A DNA stretch of 64,000 bases from Streptomyces sp. JJ38. GTDB lineage: Bacteria > Actinomycetota > Actinomycetes > Streptomycetales > Streptomycetaceae. Positions 1-7,227 of the stretch are shown piece after piece. Made by a program: the position numbers and the translations under genes. The stretch spans positions 1 through 64,000 of the forward strand of contig NZ_JABLSI010000025.1 in the NCBI RefSeq assembly GCF_019303475.1. Direction: 5' to 3'. The stretch's first letter is position 1. Each line of letters opens with the position of its first letter. Under the pieces are notes generated by a model. It was not told the origin of the DNA. It did no database searches and worked only from the letters and a program-made list of their open reading frames with translations.

Positions 1-1287
1 AGCCGGCCCGCGCCCGCGCGGCCCGGCGCCGCGGACGGCTCCCCGCCCCGCGCCCGCCGCGTGCACCGGGCCTGGTGGGTCGCGGCCGTCGCGGCGCTGG
101 CGGTGATGGTGACCGGAGCGCTCTCCGCGCTGCCCGGACTGCTGGTCGACCCGCTGCACGAGGAATACGCCTGGTCGCGCGGCTCCATCGGCTTCGCGGT
201 CTCCGTCAACATGGTCCTCTACGGGCTGACGGCACCCTTCGCCGCCGCGCTGATGGACCGCTTCGGGCTGCGCCGCGTCGTGGGCGGCGCCCTGCTCCTC
301 ATGGCCGGGGGCGCCGCCCTCACGCCCACCATGACGGCGGCCTGGCAGCTCACCCTCTACTGGGGGCTGCTGGTCGGCCTGGGCACCGGCTCCCTGGCCA
401 TGGCCTTCGCGGCGACGGTCGCCCTGCGCTGGTTCGACCACCGCAGGGGCCTGGTCACCGGCGCGCTGGCCTCGGCGAGCGTCGTCGGCCAGACCGTGTT
501 CCTGCCCGGGCTCGCCTGGCTGACCGACCACCACGGCTGGCGGCCCTCGGTGATCACCGTGGCGCTGGCCGCGCTCGCCGTCGCCCCGCTCGCCGTGCTC
601 CTCCTGCGCGACCACCCCGCGGACGTCGGCCTCCCGCCCTACGGCGCCCCCGTCCTCGCCCCCAAGCCGCCGCCGGTGCCGGGCGCCGCCCGCCGCACCC
701 TGCGCGTGCTGCGCCAGGCCGCGCGCACCAGCACGTTCTGGCTCCTGGCCACGGCCTTCGCCATCTGCGGCGCCTCGACGAACGGCATCCTGTGGACGCA
801 CTTCACGCCCGCGGCCCACGACCACGGCATGCCCACCACGGTCGCGGCCTCGCTGCTGGCCGGCATCGGCGTCTGCAACATCGGCGGAACCCTCGCCTCC
901 GGATGGCTCACCGACCGCCACGACCCCCGGCGGCTGCTGGCCGGGTACTTCGCGGCCCGCGGCGTCCTGCTGCTTCTGCTGCCGATGCTGCTCGCCCCCA
1001 CCGTGGGGGCACCGATCGTGGCCTTCGTCGTCCTGTTCGGGCTGCTCGACCTGGCCACCGTCCCGCCGGTCATCGCGCTGTGCCGGGAGCACTTCGGCGC
1101 CGACAGCGCGATCGTCTTCGGCTGGGTGAGCACGGGCCACCAGGTCGGGGCGGCGCTCGTCGCGGTCCTGGGCGGCGTGGCCCGGGACGTCTTCGCCACC
1201 TACGACGTCGTGTGGGTCGCCGTGGGGGCCCTGTGCGCGCCCGCGGCCCTGCTGTCGCTCGTCGTCCGAAAGGTCTCGGCCACGTGA
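1..1287 (+). CDS. MFS transporter (left-edge partial)
   Basis: Major facilitator superfamily permease. About 12 hydrophobic segments are visible, with the loop motif DRFGLRR after the second helix and a second-half counterpart TDRHDPRR. A central hydrophilic linker of about 35 residues (KPPPVPGAARR region) separates the two six-helix halves. The overall look is of the oxalate/formate antiporter-like or monocarboxylate-type MFS group; the substrate is unknown. The first usable start inside the window is GTG at 61, but the frame is open to base 1 with all third positions G or C, so the true start probably lies upstream of the window. The IclR regulator follows on the same strand after about 180 bp and may control it. 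Confidence 0.85.
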   Translation, partial: SRPAPARPGAADGSPPRARRVHRAWWVAAVAALAVMVTGALSALPGLLVDPLHEEYAWSRGSIGFAVSVNMVLYGLTAPFAAALMDRFGLRRVVGGALLLMAGGAALTPTMTAAWQLTLYWGLLVGLGTGSLAMAFAATVALRWFDHRRGLVTGALASASVVGQTVFLPGLAWLTDHHGWRPSVITVALAALAVAPLAVLLLRDHPADVGLPPYGAPVLAPKPPPVPGAARRTLRVLRQAARTSTFWLLATAFAICGASTNGILWTHFTPAAHDHGMPTTVAASLLAGIGVCNIGGTLASGWLTDRHDPRRLLAGYFAARGVLLLLLPMLLAPTVGAPIVAFVVLFGLLDLATVPPVIALCREHFGADSAIVFGWVSTGHQVGAALVAVLGGVARDVFATYDVVWVAVGALCAPAALLSLVVRKVSAT

Positions 1288-1469
1288 CGGAGGCCGGATC
1301 TCCCCCCTTCCCGACAGCCCCGCAGGTCACTGGCATATGCCGATCGCGGTAACGACTGGTTCCGGACGGGGGGTTGGAGGCTATCGTGAGACCACGCAGG
1401 TGACACGACGCTACCTGAGGAATGCTGAAGGTCACTGCTCCAGCGGTCACAACCTCCAAGGGGGCAACC

Positions 1470-2231
1470 GTGGTGATGCCGAAGCCCGTACCCGCCGCGT
1501 CCTACCGCGCGGTGCAGCGCGCTCTGCGGCTCCTGGAAGCCGTCTCCCAGCACGGGGACGGCATAGCCGAGCGCGCGCTCGCCCGGCAGGCCGCGATGCC
1601 GCCCGCCGAGCTGGCGCGCCTGCTCGCCATGCTGCGCACCGAGGGATACCTGGAGCGGCTGCCGGACGGCGGCTACGTCACAGGAGAGGCCCTGCGGCGG
1701 CTCGGCTCCTCCGGCGACCACCAGGGCGTCCTGCGCGAGCAGCTCCACACCAAGCTCTCGGAGCTGCGGGACGACATCGGGGCGGCCGTCTACATCAGCC
1801 GCTACGAGGACGGCGAGGTGCGGATCACCCAGTTCTCGGCCGGTGCGAACACTCCCCCGGTGGCCGAGTGGGTGGACTTCAAGGCCGCCGCGCACGCCAG
1901 CGCCGTCGGCAAGGCGCTGCTCACCCAGCTCGACCACGACGGCCGTCGCGATCACCTCTCGCGGCACAAGACCATCCGGCTGACCTCGCGCACGACGACG
2001 AACGAGCGGGCGCTGCTGTCCGAGCTGGACAGCCGTCCGCCGACGGTCCCGGTGCTGGATCTCCAGGCGTACGCGATCGGCACCGTGTGCGCGGCCGTGC
2101 CCCTGACGGCGGGCGCCTCCGTGGGCTGCCTCGCCCTGTCACTGCCGATCCGGCAGGCCCACCGGCTGCGGTCGGCGGCCCGCAGGCTCAACGAGCAGGC
2201 GGCGCCCGTCCTGCTGTCCCTGTGCATCTGA
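1470..2231 (+). CDS. IclR-family transcriptional regulator
   Basis: DNA-binding regulator of about 253 residues. The N-terminal winged helix covers roughly residues 12-70 (YRAVQRALRLLEAV, then the helix MPPAELARLLAML). The C-terminal IclR effector domain follows, with the typical segments HASAVGKALL and AVPLTAG. I chose GTG 1470 because AAGGGGG sits 5 nt upstream. The in-frame ATG at 1422 adds 16 codons with poor GC at third positions and a ribosome site too close to the start. It lies just downstream of the MFS gene on the same strand, so the permease is a plausible target. The effector is unknown. Confidence 0.85.
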   Translation: MVMPKPVPAASYRAVQRALRLLEAVSQHGDGIAERALARQAAMPPAELARLLAMLRTEGYLERLPDGGYVTGEALRRLGSSGDHQGVLREQLHTKLSELRDDIGAAVYISRYEDGEVRITQFSAGANTPPVAEWVDFKAAAHASAVGKALLTQLDHDGRRDHLSRHKTIRLTSRTTTNERALLSELDSRPPTVPVLDLQAYAIGTVCAAVPLTAGASVGCLALSLPIRQAHRLRSAARRLNEQAAPVLLSLCI

Positions 2232-2322
2232 GACAGGCCCGCGAGATGGCGTGGCGCACTCCGCAGGCCACCACCGGGTGGTAAGGAGCACCCCTCCCGG
2301 GACGGTAGGATGAGCGACGCAG

Positions 2323-2396
2323 GCGCCGCTAGCTCAGTTGGTTAGAGCAGCTGACTCTTAATCAGCGGGTCCGGGGTTCGAGTCCCTGGCGGCGCA
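2323..2396 (+). tRNA. tRNA-Lys (anticodon CTT)
   Basis: A complete class I cloverleaf. The acceptor stem GCGCCGC pairs with GCGGCGC, and the anticodon stem GCTGA pairs with TCAGC around loop CTCTTAA, giving anticodon CTT (reads AAG). The T loop is TTCGAGT and the discriminator base is A. The 3' CCA is not encoded. A strong hairpin follows within 10 nt. Confidence 0.97.
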
Positions 2397-2404
2397 CAGC
2401 GAAC

Positions 2405-2434
2405 GTGAGGCCCCCACCACGGTGGGGGCCTCAC
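2405..2434 (+). terminator. Hairpin terminator after tRNA-Lys
   Basis: A perfect 14-bp inverted repeat (GTGAGGCCCCCACC with its complement) starts 8 nt after the tRNA. There is no clear U tract, as is usual in Streptomyces. It could also stop transcription from the convergent gene that ends at 2492. Confidence 0.8.
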
Positions 2435-2491
2435 GCGTTCACAGCGGTCCCAGGCCCCCGCCACGCCGAGGCCTCACCTGCTTCGCTCCGG

Positions 2492-3763
2492 TCAGGCGGC
2501 CAGGGCGCCGGCGAAGGGGCCGGCCTCCAGAGCGGACAGGACGCCGGCCAGGTCGACGGCGTTGGTCCGGGGCCCCCGGCACACCGGCAGGCACGCCGGG
2601 CCCTCGGCGCCGCCGAGGCGCCGCATGAAGGGCAGCAGCACGGGGCGCGGCCCGATCTCGACCAGGTGCGTCGGCCGCTGCTCGGCCACCAGCCGCCGGA
2701 CGCCGTCCGCGAACCGGACGGGCGCCGTGATCTGCGCGGCCCAGTACCCCGCGTCCAGCGCCCCCTCGTGGAGCGCCCCGTTCACCGTGGAGTAGAAGGG
2801 GAGCCGGGGCGGGCCGAGCGGGAGCCTGCGGGCCACGGCGGTGAAGCGCGGTACGACGGGGGCCATCAGCGGCGACTGGAAGGCGTGTGCCACCCGCAGG
2901 AAGCGGTAGCCGACGCGCTCGGCCGCGAACCGGGCCGCGACGCGCTCCAGCCCCGCCAGCTCGCCGGACAGCACGGTGGCCCGGTGCGCGTTCAGGGCGC
3001 CCACGGTCACCGCCCGCTCGGTCGCGGCGGCCTCTGCGGCCTGCTCGGCGGTGGCGCCCGTCGCGAGCATGCCGCCACCCACCGGGAGGTACTGCATGAA
3101 GGCGCCGCGCACCGAGACCAGCCGGGCGGCGTCGGGCAGGCTGAGCGCGCCGGCGACGACGGCCGCCGCATACTCCCCGACGCCGTGCCCCAGGACGGCG
3201 ACGGGCTGGGCGCCGGACTCCTCCAGCATCCGGGCCAGCGCGTAGCCGGCCGCGAACAGGACGGGCTGGGTGAAGGCCGTCCGGTGCACGGCGGGGTCGC
3301 CGCCGAGGATCAGCTCCGCCACCGAGCGACCGCCCAGATACGGGACGAGCGCGTCCGCGGCCTCCTCCAGATGGCCGCGGTACCCGGTCGAGTGGAGGTA
3401 GAGGCCCGAGGTGAGGTGCGGGTGCTGGCTGCCCTGGCCGGTGAAGACGAAGGCGGGTCGCACCCGGGTGTGGCGGCCCGCGGGCCCCGGGGCACGCAGC
3501 GCGAGGAAGCGGGCCAGCTCCCGGGCGGTGGGGTAGAGCTGGATGTCGGTGGGATCGATCAGCGGGCCGTACTCCTCCTCGATGTCGCCGTAGAGGCTCA
3601 GCGCGGCGACGGAGTCGAGCCCGGCCTCCGCGAACGGGGTGTCGGCGCCGACCGGGCGGCCCAGGTAGTCGGTGAGCCGGGCGAGCAGCCAGGCGCAGAA
3701 CGCCTCGGCGCCCGGTTCCTCGTCCGGCGCCGCGCCCGCGGCCCCGACCGGGGTTCTGGTCAT
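2492..3763 (-). CDS. ACP-acyltransferase didomain lacking catalytic Ser and His
   Basis: Protein of 423 residues with an N-terminal acyl carrier domain (about 10-95; phosphopantetheine Ser in GLDSVAAL) and an FabD/PKS-type acyltransferase domain (about 105-400; FVFTGQGSQ, later VEIGPRPVLLPF). The family active site GHSxGE reads GHGVGE here (Gly194), and the HAFH motif reads HAFQ (Gln296), so both catalytic dyad residues are replaced while the fold and the Arg of SVRGAF remain. I infer it cannot transfer acyl groups by the usual mechanism and may be a structural, binding or decaying protein. ATG 3763 was chosen because GAGGAG lies upstream and the ATG overlaps the preceding stop (ATGA), which indicates coupling to the shortened cyclase. 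An ORF extends upstream to 4507 in the same frame but shows no family similarity. Confidence 0.85.
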   Translation of the reverse strand: MTRTPVGAAGAAPDEEPGAEAFCAWLLARLTDYLGRPVGADTPFAEAGLDSVAALSLYGDIEEEYGPLIDPTDIQLYPTARELARFLALRAPGPAGRHTRVRPAFVFTGQGSQHPHLTSGLYLHSTGYRGHLEEAADALVPYLGGRSVAELILGGDPAVHRTAFTQPVLFAAGYALARMLEESGAQPVAVLGHGVGEYAAAVVAGALSLPDAARLVSVRGAFMQYLPVGGGMLATGATAEQAAEAAATERAVTVGALNAHRATVLSGELAGLERVAARFAAERVGYRFLRVAHAFQSPLMAPVVPRFTAVARRLPLGPPRLPFYSTVNGALHEGALDAGYWAAQITAPVRFADGVRRLVAEQRPTHLVEIGPRPVLLPFMRRLGGAEGPACLPVCRGPRTNAVDLAGVLSALEAGPFAGALAA

Positions 3764-4113
3764 CTTCCTGCTCCTCGTCGTCTCGGCGGGCCCGCCGGCC
3801 GGCGTCCCGGCCCGCTCGGCCGGGCCCGCGTCTCGCCGGGCCCTGGACCGGGGGGCCGGGGGTCGAGGACGCGGCGGGACGTCCAGGTCTGCACGCGGTC
3901 CCCGGCCAGCGCCCGGAGCTGGACGAGCTGCTCGCGCCGCTCCCCGCCGACGAGCCGGTCCTCGACGACCTCGGCGTGGACGACGGACCGGAGGAACTGC
4001 GGCCAGCCGGTGATGTCGGCGATGAGCCGGTAGACGGTGCCGGGAGGGGCGTCGATCCCGATGGTGTGCTCGACGTTCGCGCCGGCCGGACTGGCGGAAC
4101 TCTGTCGTGTCAC
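3760..4113 (-). CDS. Shortened polyketide aromatase/cyclase (SRPBCC/START-like)
   Basis: Small protein of 117 residues. Residues 10-75 match the first half of the polyketide aromatase/cyclase fold (EHTIGIDAPPGTVYRLIADI, WPQF, TWTSRRVLDP). Full members have about 150 residues or more, but after LDP this one becomes a Pro/Gly/Arg-rich tail without fold similarity, so the second half of the helix-grip fold is missing. I saw no continuation in the other two frames. GTG 4113 has GGAGGGGAGG about 5 nt upstream. The stop overlaps the ATG of the carrier-acyltransferase gene (ATGA). It is probably a truncated, possibly inactive relic still serving translational coupling. Confidence 0.6.
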   Translation of the reverse strand: MTRQSSASPAGANVEHTIGIDAPPGTVYRLIADITGWPQFLRSVVHAEVVEDRLVGGERREQLVQLRALAGDRVQTWTSRRVLDPRPPGPGPGETRARPSGPGRRPAGPPRRRGAGR

Positions 4114-4452
4114 GGCGACCTCCCCTCCGCACCTGCTGGCCCCGGTCTCGCGTCGTCCCGTGCGCTCGGACGGCCAGCGTCTCCGCGGCCGGTGGAACCC
4201 GGCTCGAACCCCGTCCCCTGTTCGGGTGATTCGCGAGCGCCGAGGGGGTGGGCGTTCTGCCGGGCTTCGGCTGGTTCGCGACCGGCCGCGCGCACGATCC
4301 GAGCGGGTGGACCTGCCACTCGGCATTCCGGGCCACGCCGCCCGTCACCGCGTGCCACCTGCGGGTTTTCGCGCGTGCCCGGTCGCGGGGGGCGCGGTGC
4401 TCGCGCACACTGAGTCGTGCTGCCCGACCGACGTCCGAGGGAGTTGACGCAA
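4114..4452. other. Intergenic divergent promoter region
   Basis: About 340 bp between the leftward cyclase/acyltransferase pair and the rightward 71-residue ORF. Codon third positions in all frames look non-coding. No convincing promoter hexamers or repeats were found. The ribosome sites of the two divergent genes lie at its ends. Confidence 0.5.
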
Positions 4453-4668
4453 GTGACGGTGATCGACGTGACGATGGGCCGGCCCGTGCGGGAGTCCGCG
4501 CACGCACCGCTCAGCACGTCCGGGTCCGTGGGCGGCCGACCCACGGGGGGTCGGTCCGCGGGGGAACGGTCCGCGGGGGTGGAGGAGGCGCCCTGCGTCG
4601 CGGCCCTGTTGGCGGGCGAGGACGAGGACGGCTGCGCCGAGCCGCACATCTGGCGGGGCATCGACTGA
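4453..4668 (+). CDS. Small hypothetical protein, 71 aa
   Basis: A short ORF I do not recognise. GTG 4453 begins VTVIDVTMGRPVRE. The middle is Ser/Gly/Arg-rich (SGSVGGRPTGGRSAG), and the end is acidic with two cysteines and a conserved-looking tail (PCVAALLAGEDEDGC, then EPHIWRGID). About 95% of codons end in G or C, a strong coding signal for a Streptomyces gene. There is no signal peptide or membrane segment. The leader-like N-terminus and Cys-containing tail could suit a peptide precursor or small regulator, but no modifying enzyme is adjacent. It lies divergent from the acyltransferase/cyclase relic. Confidence 0.55.
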   Translation: MTVIDVTMGRPVRESAHAPLSTSGSVGGRPTGGRSAGERSAGVEEAPCVAALLAGEDEDGCAEPHIWRGID

Positions 4669-4718
4669 CCCCCGTGGGGAGCCACCGGGCTCGTCCCCGT
4701 GAGGGGCGGGCCCGGCGG

Positions 4719-4750
4719 CGGTCGGGGCCGGGGGCGGTCGGGGCCGGGGG
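4719..4750. repeat. Two identical tandem 16-bp units
   Basis: The unit CGGTCGGGGCCGGGGG occurs twice without a gap, just after the 71-residue ORF. The role is unknown; it may be simple replication slippage in GC-rich DNA. Confidence 0.8.
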
Positions 4751-5006
4751 CGAGGGGGAAACGGGAGGCGAGGGGCGGGGCGCGGGGCCGCGGAGCCAGG
4801 TGAGGGGCCGTCGAAGCCGGCCAGGGACCGGGAGTGTCGCCCGGGTCTCACATCGCTTTGATCACGTTCGTCCGGGCAATCGCCACATCACACCACAATC
4901 AGGTCATCACACTCTTGCGATCATGTGAGGGTTTCGAAAAGCTGACCTTCGGTCATTGGTCCGGAACTCCTGCGCGGTCGGGGTCCGTCTGTGTGGTTCT
5001 TGTGCG

Positions 5007-5023
5007 GTTCCGGGAACCGGAAC
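5007..5023. promoter_or_regulatory. Perfect inverted repeat upstream of cslA
   Basis: GTTCCGG, spacer GAA, CCGGAAC: a 7-bp perfect dyad about 85 bp before the cslA start. It has the size of an operator half-site pair. The right arm also contains GGAAC, resembling the -35 of envelope-stress ECF sigma factors, but no matching -10 at the usual spacing is clear. Confidence 0.35.
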
Positions 5024-5105
5024 GCCCCTGCCCCTGTCTTGGGGACCGGGGGAGGCACAACCCGAACGACGGCACACAGGACGCTGTGTGCGGGGGGATG
5101 GACAC

Positions 5106-7145
5106 ATGACGGCACGGGGCGGATCGACGCCACACGCCGATGACGACGCGTCACGGACGACGAAGCTGCGCGTCGTGCGCGAACGGATCAGCCAGCGCAC
5201 CGGCGAGACGGCCATCAGCACACTCGGCCGCGGGCTGCGCTGGCCGCGCAAGGCACCGCCGCGCTACGACTACGAGCACTACAGCCGCCTCGCCGGCCCG
5301 CTCACCCAGCCCCCGCGCGACACCCCGTACCGGGTGCGTTACCGCAGCCTGCTGGCCGACGAGCCGCACCGGGTCCGGGCGGCGCTGCTGCTGGCCGCGG
5401 CCCCGCTGCTCTCCCTCGGCCTGTTCGTCTGGCTCATGCAGCCCCAGCACTGGACCCAGCGCGACGAGGGCTCGGTCTCGGACCTGGTGCTCGCGCTCGA
5501 CGTCGTCATGCTGGTCGCCATCGGGCTCATCGAGCTGTTCCGCACCCTCAACGTGCTCTCCAACTCCCATGCCACGCTCGTGGCCCGGGACCCGGTGCCG
5601 GTGGTGCCCGAGTCGGGCACGCGGGTGGCCTTCCTGACCTCGTTCGTCCCCGGCAAGGAACCGCTGTCCATGGTCACCAAGACCCTGGAGGCGGCGGTGC
5701 GGATCCGGCACCGCGGCACGGTCCACGTCTGGCTGCTGGACGAGGGCGACGACCCGGAGGTGAAGGCCGTCTGCCGGCGCCTGGGCGTCCACCACTTCAG
5801 CCGCAAGGGCGTCGCCCGCTGGAACACGGACAAGGGCGCCTTCCGCGCGAAGACCAAGCACGGCAACTACAACGCCTGGCTGGACGCGCACGGCGACGAC
5901 TACGACTTCTTCGCCGGCGTGGACACCGACCACGTGCCACTGCCGAACTACCTGGAGCGGATGCTCGGTTACTTCCGGGACCCGGACGTCGGCTTCGTCA
6001 TCGGCCCCCAGGTCTACGGGAACTACGACAACTTCGTCACCAAGGCCGCCGAGAGCCAGCAGTTCCTCTTCCACGCGCTCATCCAGCGGGCGGGCAACCG
6101 CTACGGCGCGCCCATGTTCGTCGGCACCAGCAACGCCGTGCGCGTCAAGGCCATCAAGCAGATCGGCGGCCTCTACGACTCGATCACCGAGGACATGGCC
6201 ACCGGTTTCGAGATACACCGGCACCGCAACCCGGCCACCGGCCGCAAGTGGCGCTCGGTGTACACCCCGGACGTGCTGGCCGTCGGCGAGGGCCCCAACG
6301 CCTGGACGGACTTCTTCACCCAGCAGCTCCGCTGGTCCCGCGGCACCTACGAGACCATCCTCAGCCAGTACTGGAAGGGCTGGTACTCCCTGCCGCCGGG
6401 CAAGCTGTTCAACTACACCATGATGATCATTTTCTACCCGATCTCGGCGTTGAACTGGATTCTCGCCGCGCTGAGCTGCGCCCTCTTCCTGGGCCTGGGC
6501 GCCTCCGGTGTGCAGATCGACCCGATCGTCTGGATGATGCTCTACGGCAACGCCTCCGCCCTCCAGGTCGGCCTGTACATCTGGAACCGGCGGCACAACG
6601 TCTCCCCGCACGAGCCGGAGGGCTCCGGCGGGCTCGCGGGCATGCTGATGTCGGCGCTCTCCGCGCCCATCTACGCCCGCTCGCTCATGGACGCCGTGCT
6701 GCGCCGCAAGAGCAAGTTCGTCGTCACCCCCAAGGGCGACTCGGCCAGCCCAGACACGCTGTTCGGCACCTTCCGCATCCACCTCTTCTTCATCGCCGTC
6801 TTCGGCGGCTCGCTGGTCGGGTCGTTCTTCCTCGGCCACGACCACCCCGCGATGCTCACCTGGGCCGCCCTGGCCCTGCTGATCACCGCCGCCCCGATCA
6901 TCGGCTGGCGCTCGACCGTACGGGCCGAGCTGAAGCGCCGACGTCAGCAGGGCACCGACCCGGCCGCATCCGCGGCACCCACGGCGCCCGAGACCCTCGC
7001 GGCCCCGGACGCGCCGCGCGGGCCCGGGGCGCCCCCCGGGCCGGTGGACCAGGCGGCGACCACCGCCGTCCTGCCCGCCGCGGGCTCCGACGAGACCGTC
7101 CAGATCAGCCTGCCCGCAGCCGGGCGTCCCTCGCCGCGCCCCTGA
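5106..7145 (+). CDS. cslA: Cellulose synthase-like family 2 glycosyltransferase CslA
   Basis: Membrane GT2 enzyme of 679 residues, making the beta-glucan-like polymer at Streptomyces hyphal tips. The catalytic motifs appear in order: LDEGDD (about 210), the DxD-type VDTDH (about 273), TED (about 361) and QQLRW (about 406). Two membrane segments precede the catalytic domain (about 93-112 and 128-146), and a cluster of about five follows residue 435. The Pro/Ala-rich C-terminal tail lies in the cytoplasm or is disordered. There is no separate BcsB-like partner. ATG 5106 follows GGGGGGATGG; the longer in-frame ORF upstream is intergenic. glxA follows after about 80 bp, the known cslA-glxA pairing. 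Confidence 0.93.
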   Translation: MTARGGSTPHADDDASRTTKLRVVRERISQRTGETAISTLGRGLRWPRKAPPRYDYEHYSRLAGPLTQPPRDTPYRVRYRSLLADEPHRVRAALLLAAAPLLSLGLFVWLMQPQHWTQRDEGSVSDLVLALDVVMLVAIGLIELFRTLNVLSNSHATLVARDPVPVVPESGTRVAFLTSFVPGKEPLSMVTKTLEAAVRIRHRGTVHVWLLDEGDDPEVKAVCRRLGVHHFSRKGVARWNTDKGAFRAKTKHGNYNAWLDAHGDDYDFFAGVDTDHVPLPNYLERMLGYFRDPDVGFVIGPQVYGNYDNFVTKAAESQQFLFHALIQRAGNRYGAPMFVGTSNAVRVKAIKQIGGLYDSITEDMATGFEIHRHRNPATGRKWRSVYTPDVLAVGEGPNAWTDFFTQQLRWSRGTYETILSQYWKGWYSLPPGKLFNYTMMIIFYPISALNWILAALSCALFLGLGASGVQIDPIVWMMLYGNASALQVGLYIWNRRHNVSPHEPEGSGGLAGMLMSALSAPIYARSLMDAVLRRKSKFVVTPKGDSASPDTLFGTFRIHLFFIAVFGGSLVGSFFLGHDHPAMLTWAALALLITAAPIIGWRSTVRAELKRRRQQGTDPAASAAPTAPETLAAPDAPRGPGAPPGPVDQAATTAVLPAAGSDETVQISLPAAGRPSPRP

Positions 7146-7227
7146 CGGCCCGGTCCCCGCGCCCACACGCCCCACCGCCCACACGCACGCCGCACGCACC
7201 AGCACGTTCAGCCAGGAGTCGTGAACC

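Larger units (their letters stand above)
4669..5105. other. Intergenic region upstream of cslA
   Basis: About 440 bp. The first part is very GC-rich with a tandem 16-bp repeat at 4719-4750. Around 4850-4990 the composition drops markedly, the likely promoter area of cslA. A perfect inverted repeat lies at 5007-5023. No ORF here has coding-like codon use. Confidence 0.5.

Noticed and set aside
3764..4507. Upstream extension of the acyltransferase frame to 4507
   Set aside because: No homology in the extra residues, and it crosses the cyclase start and divergent promoter region.
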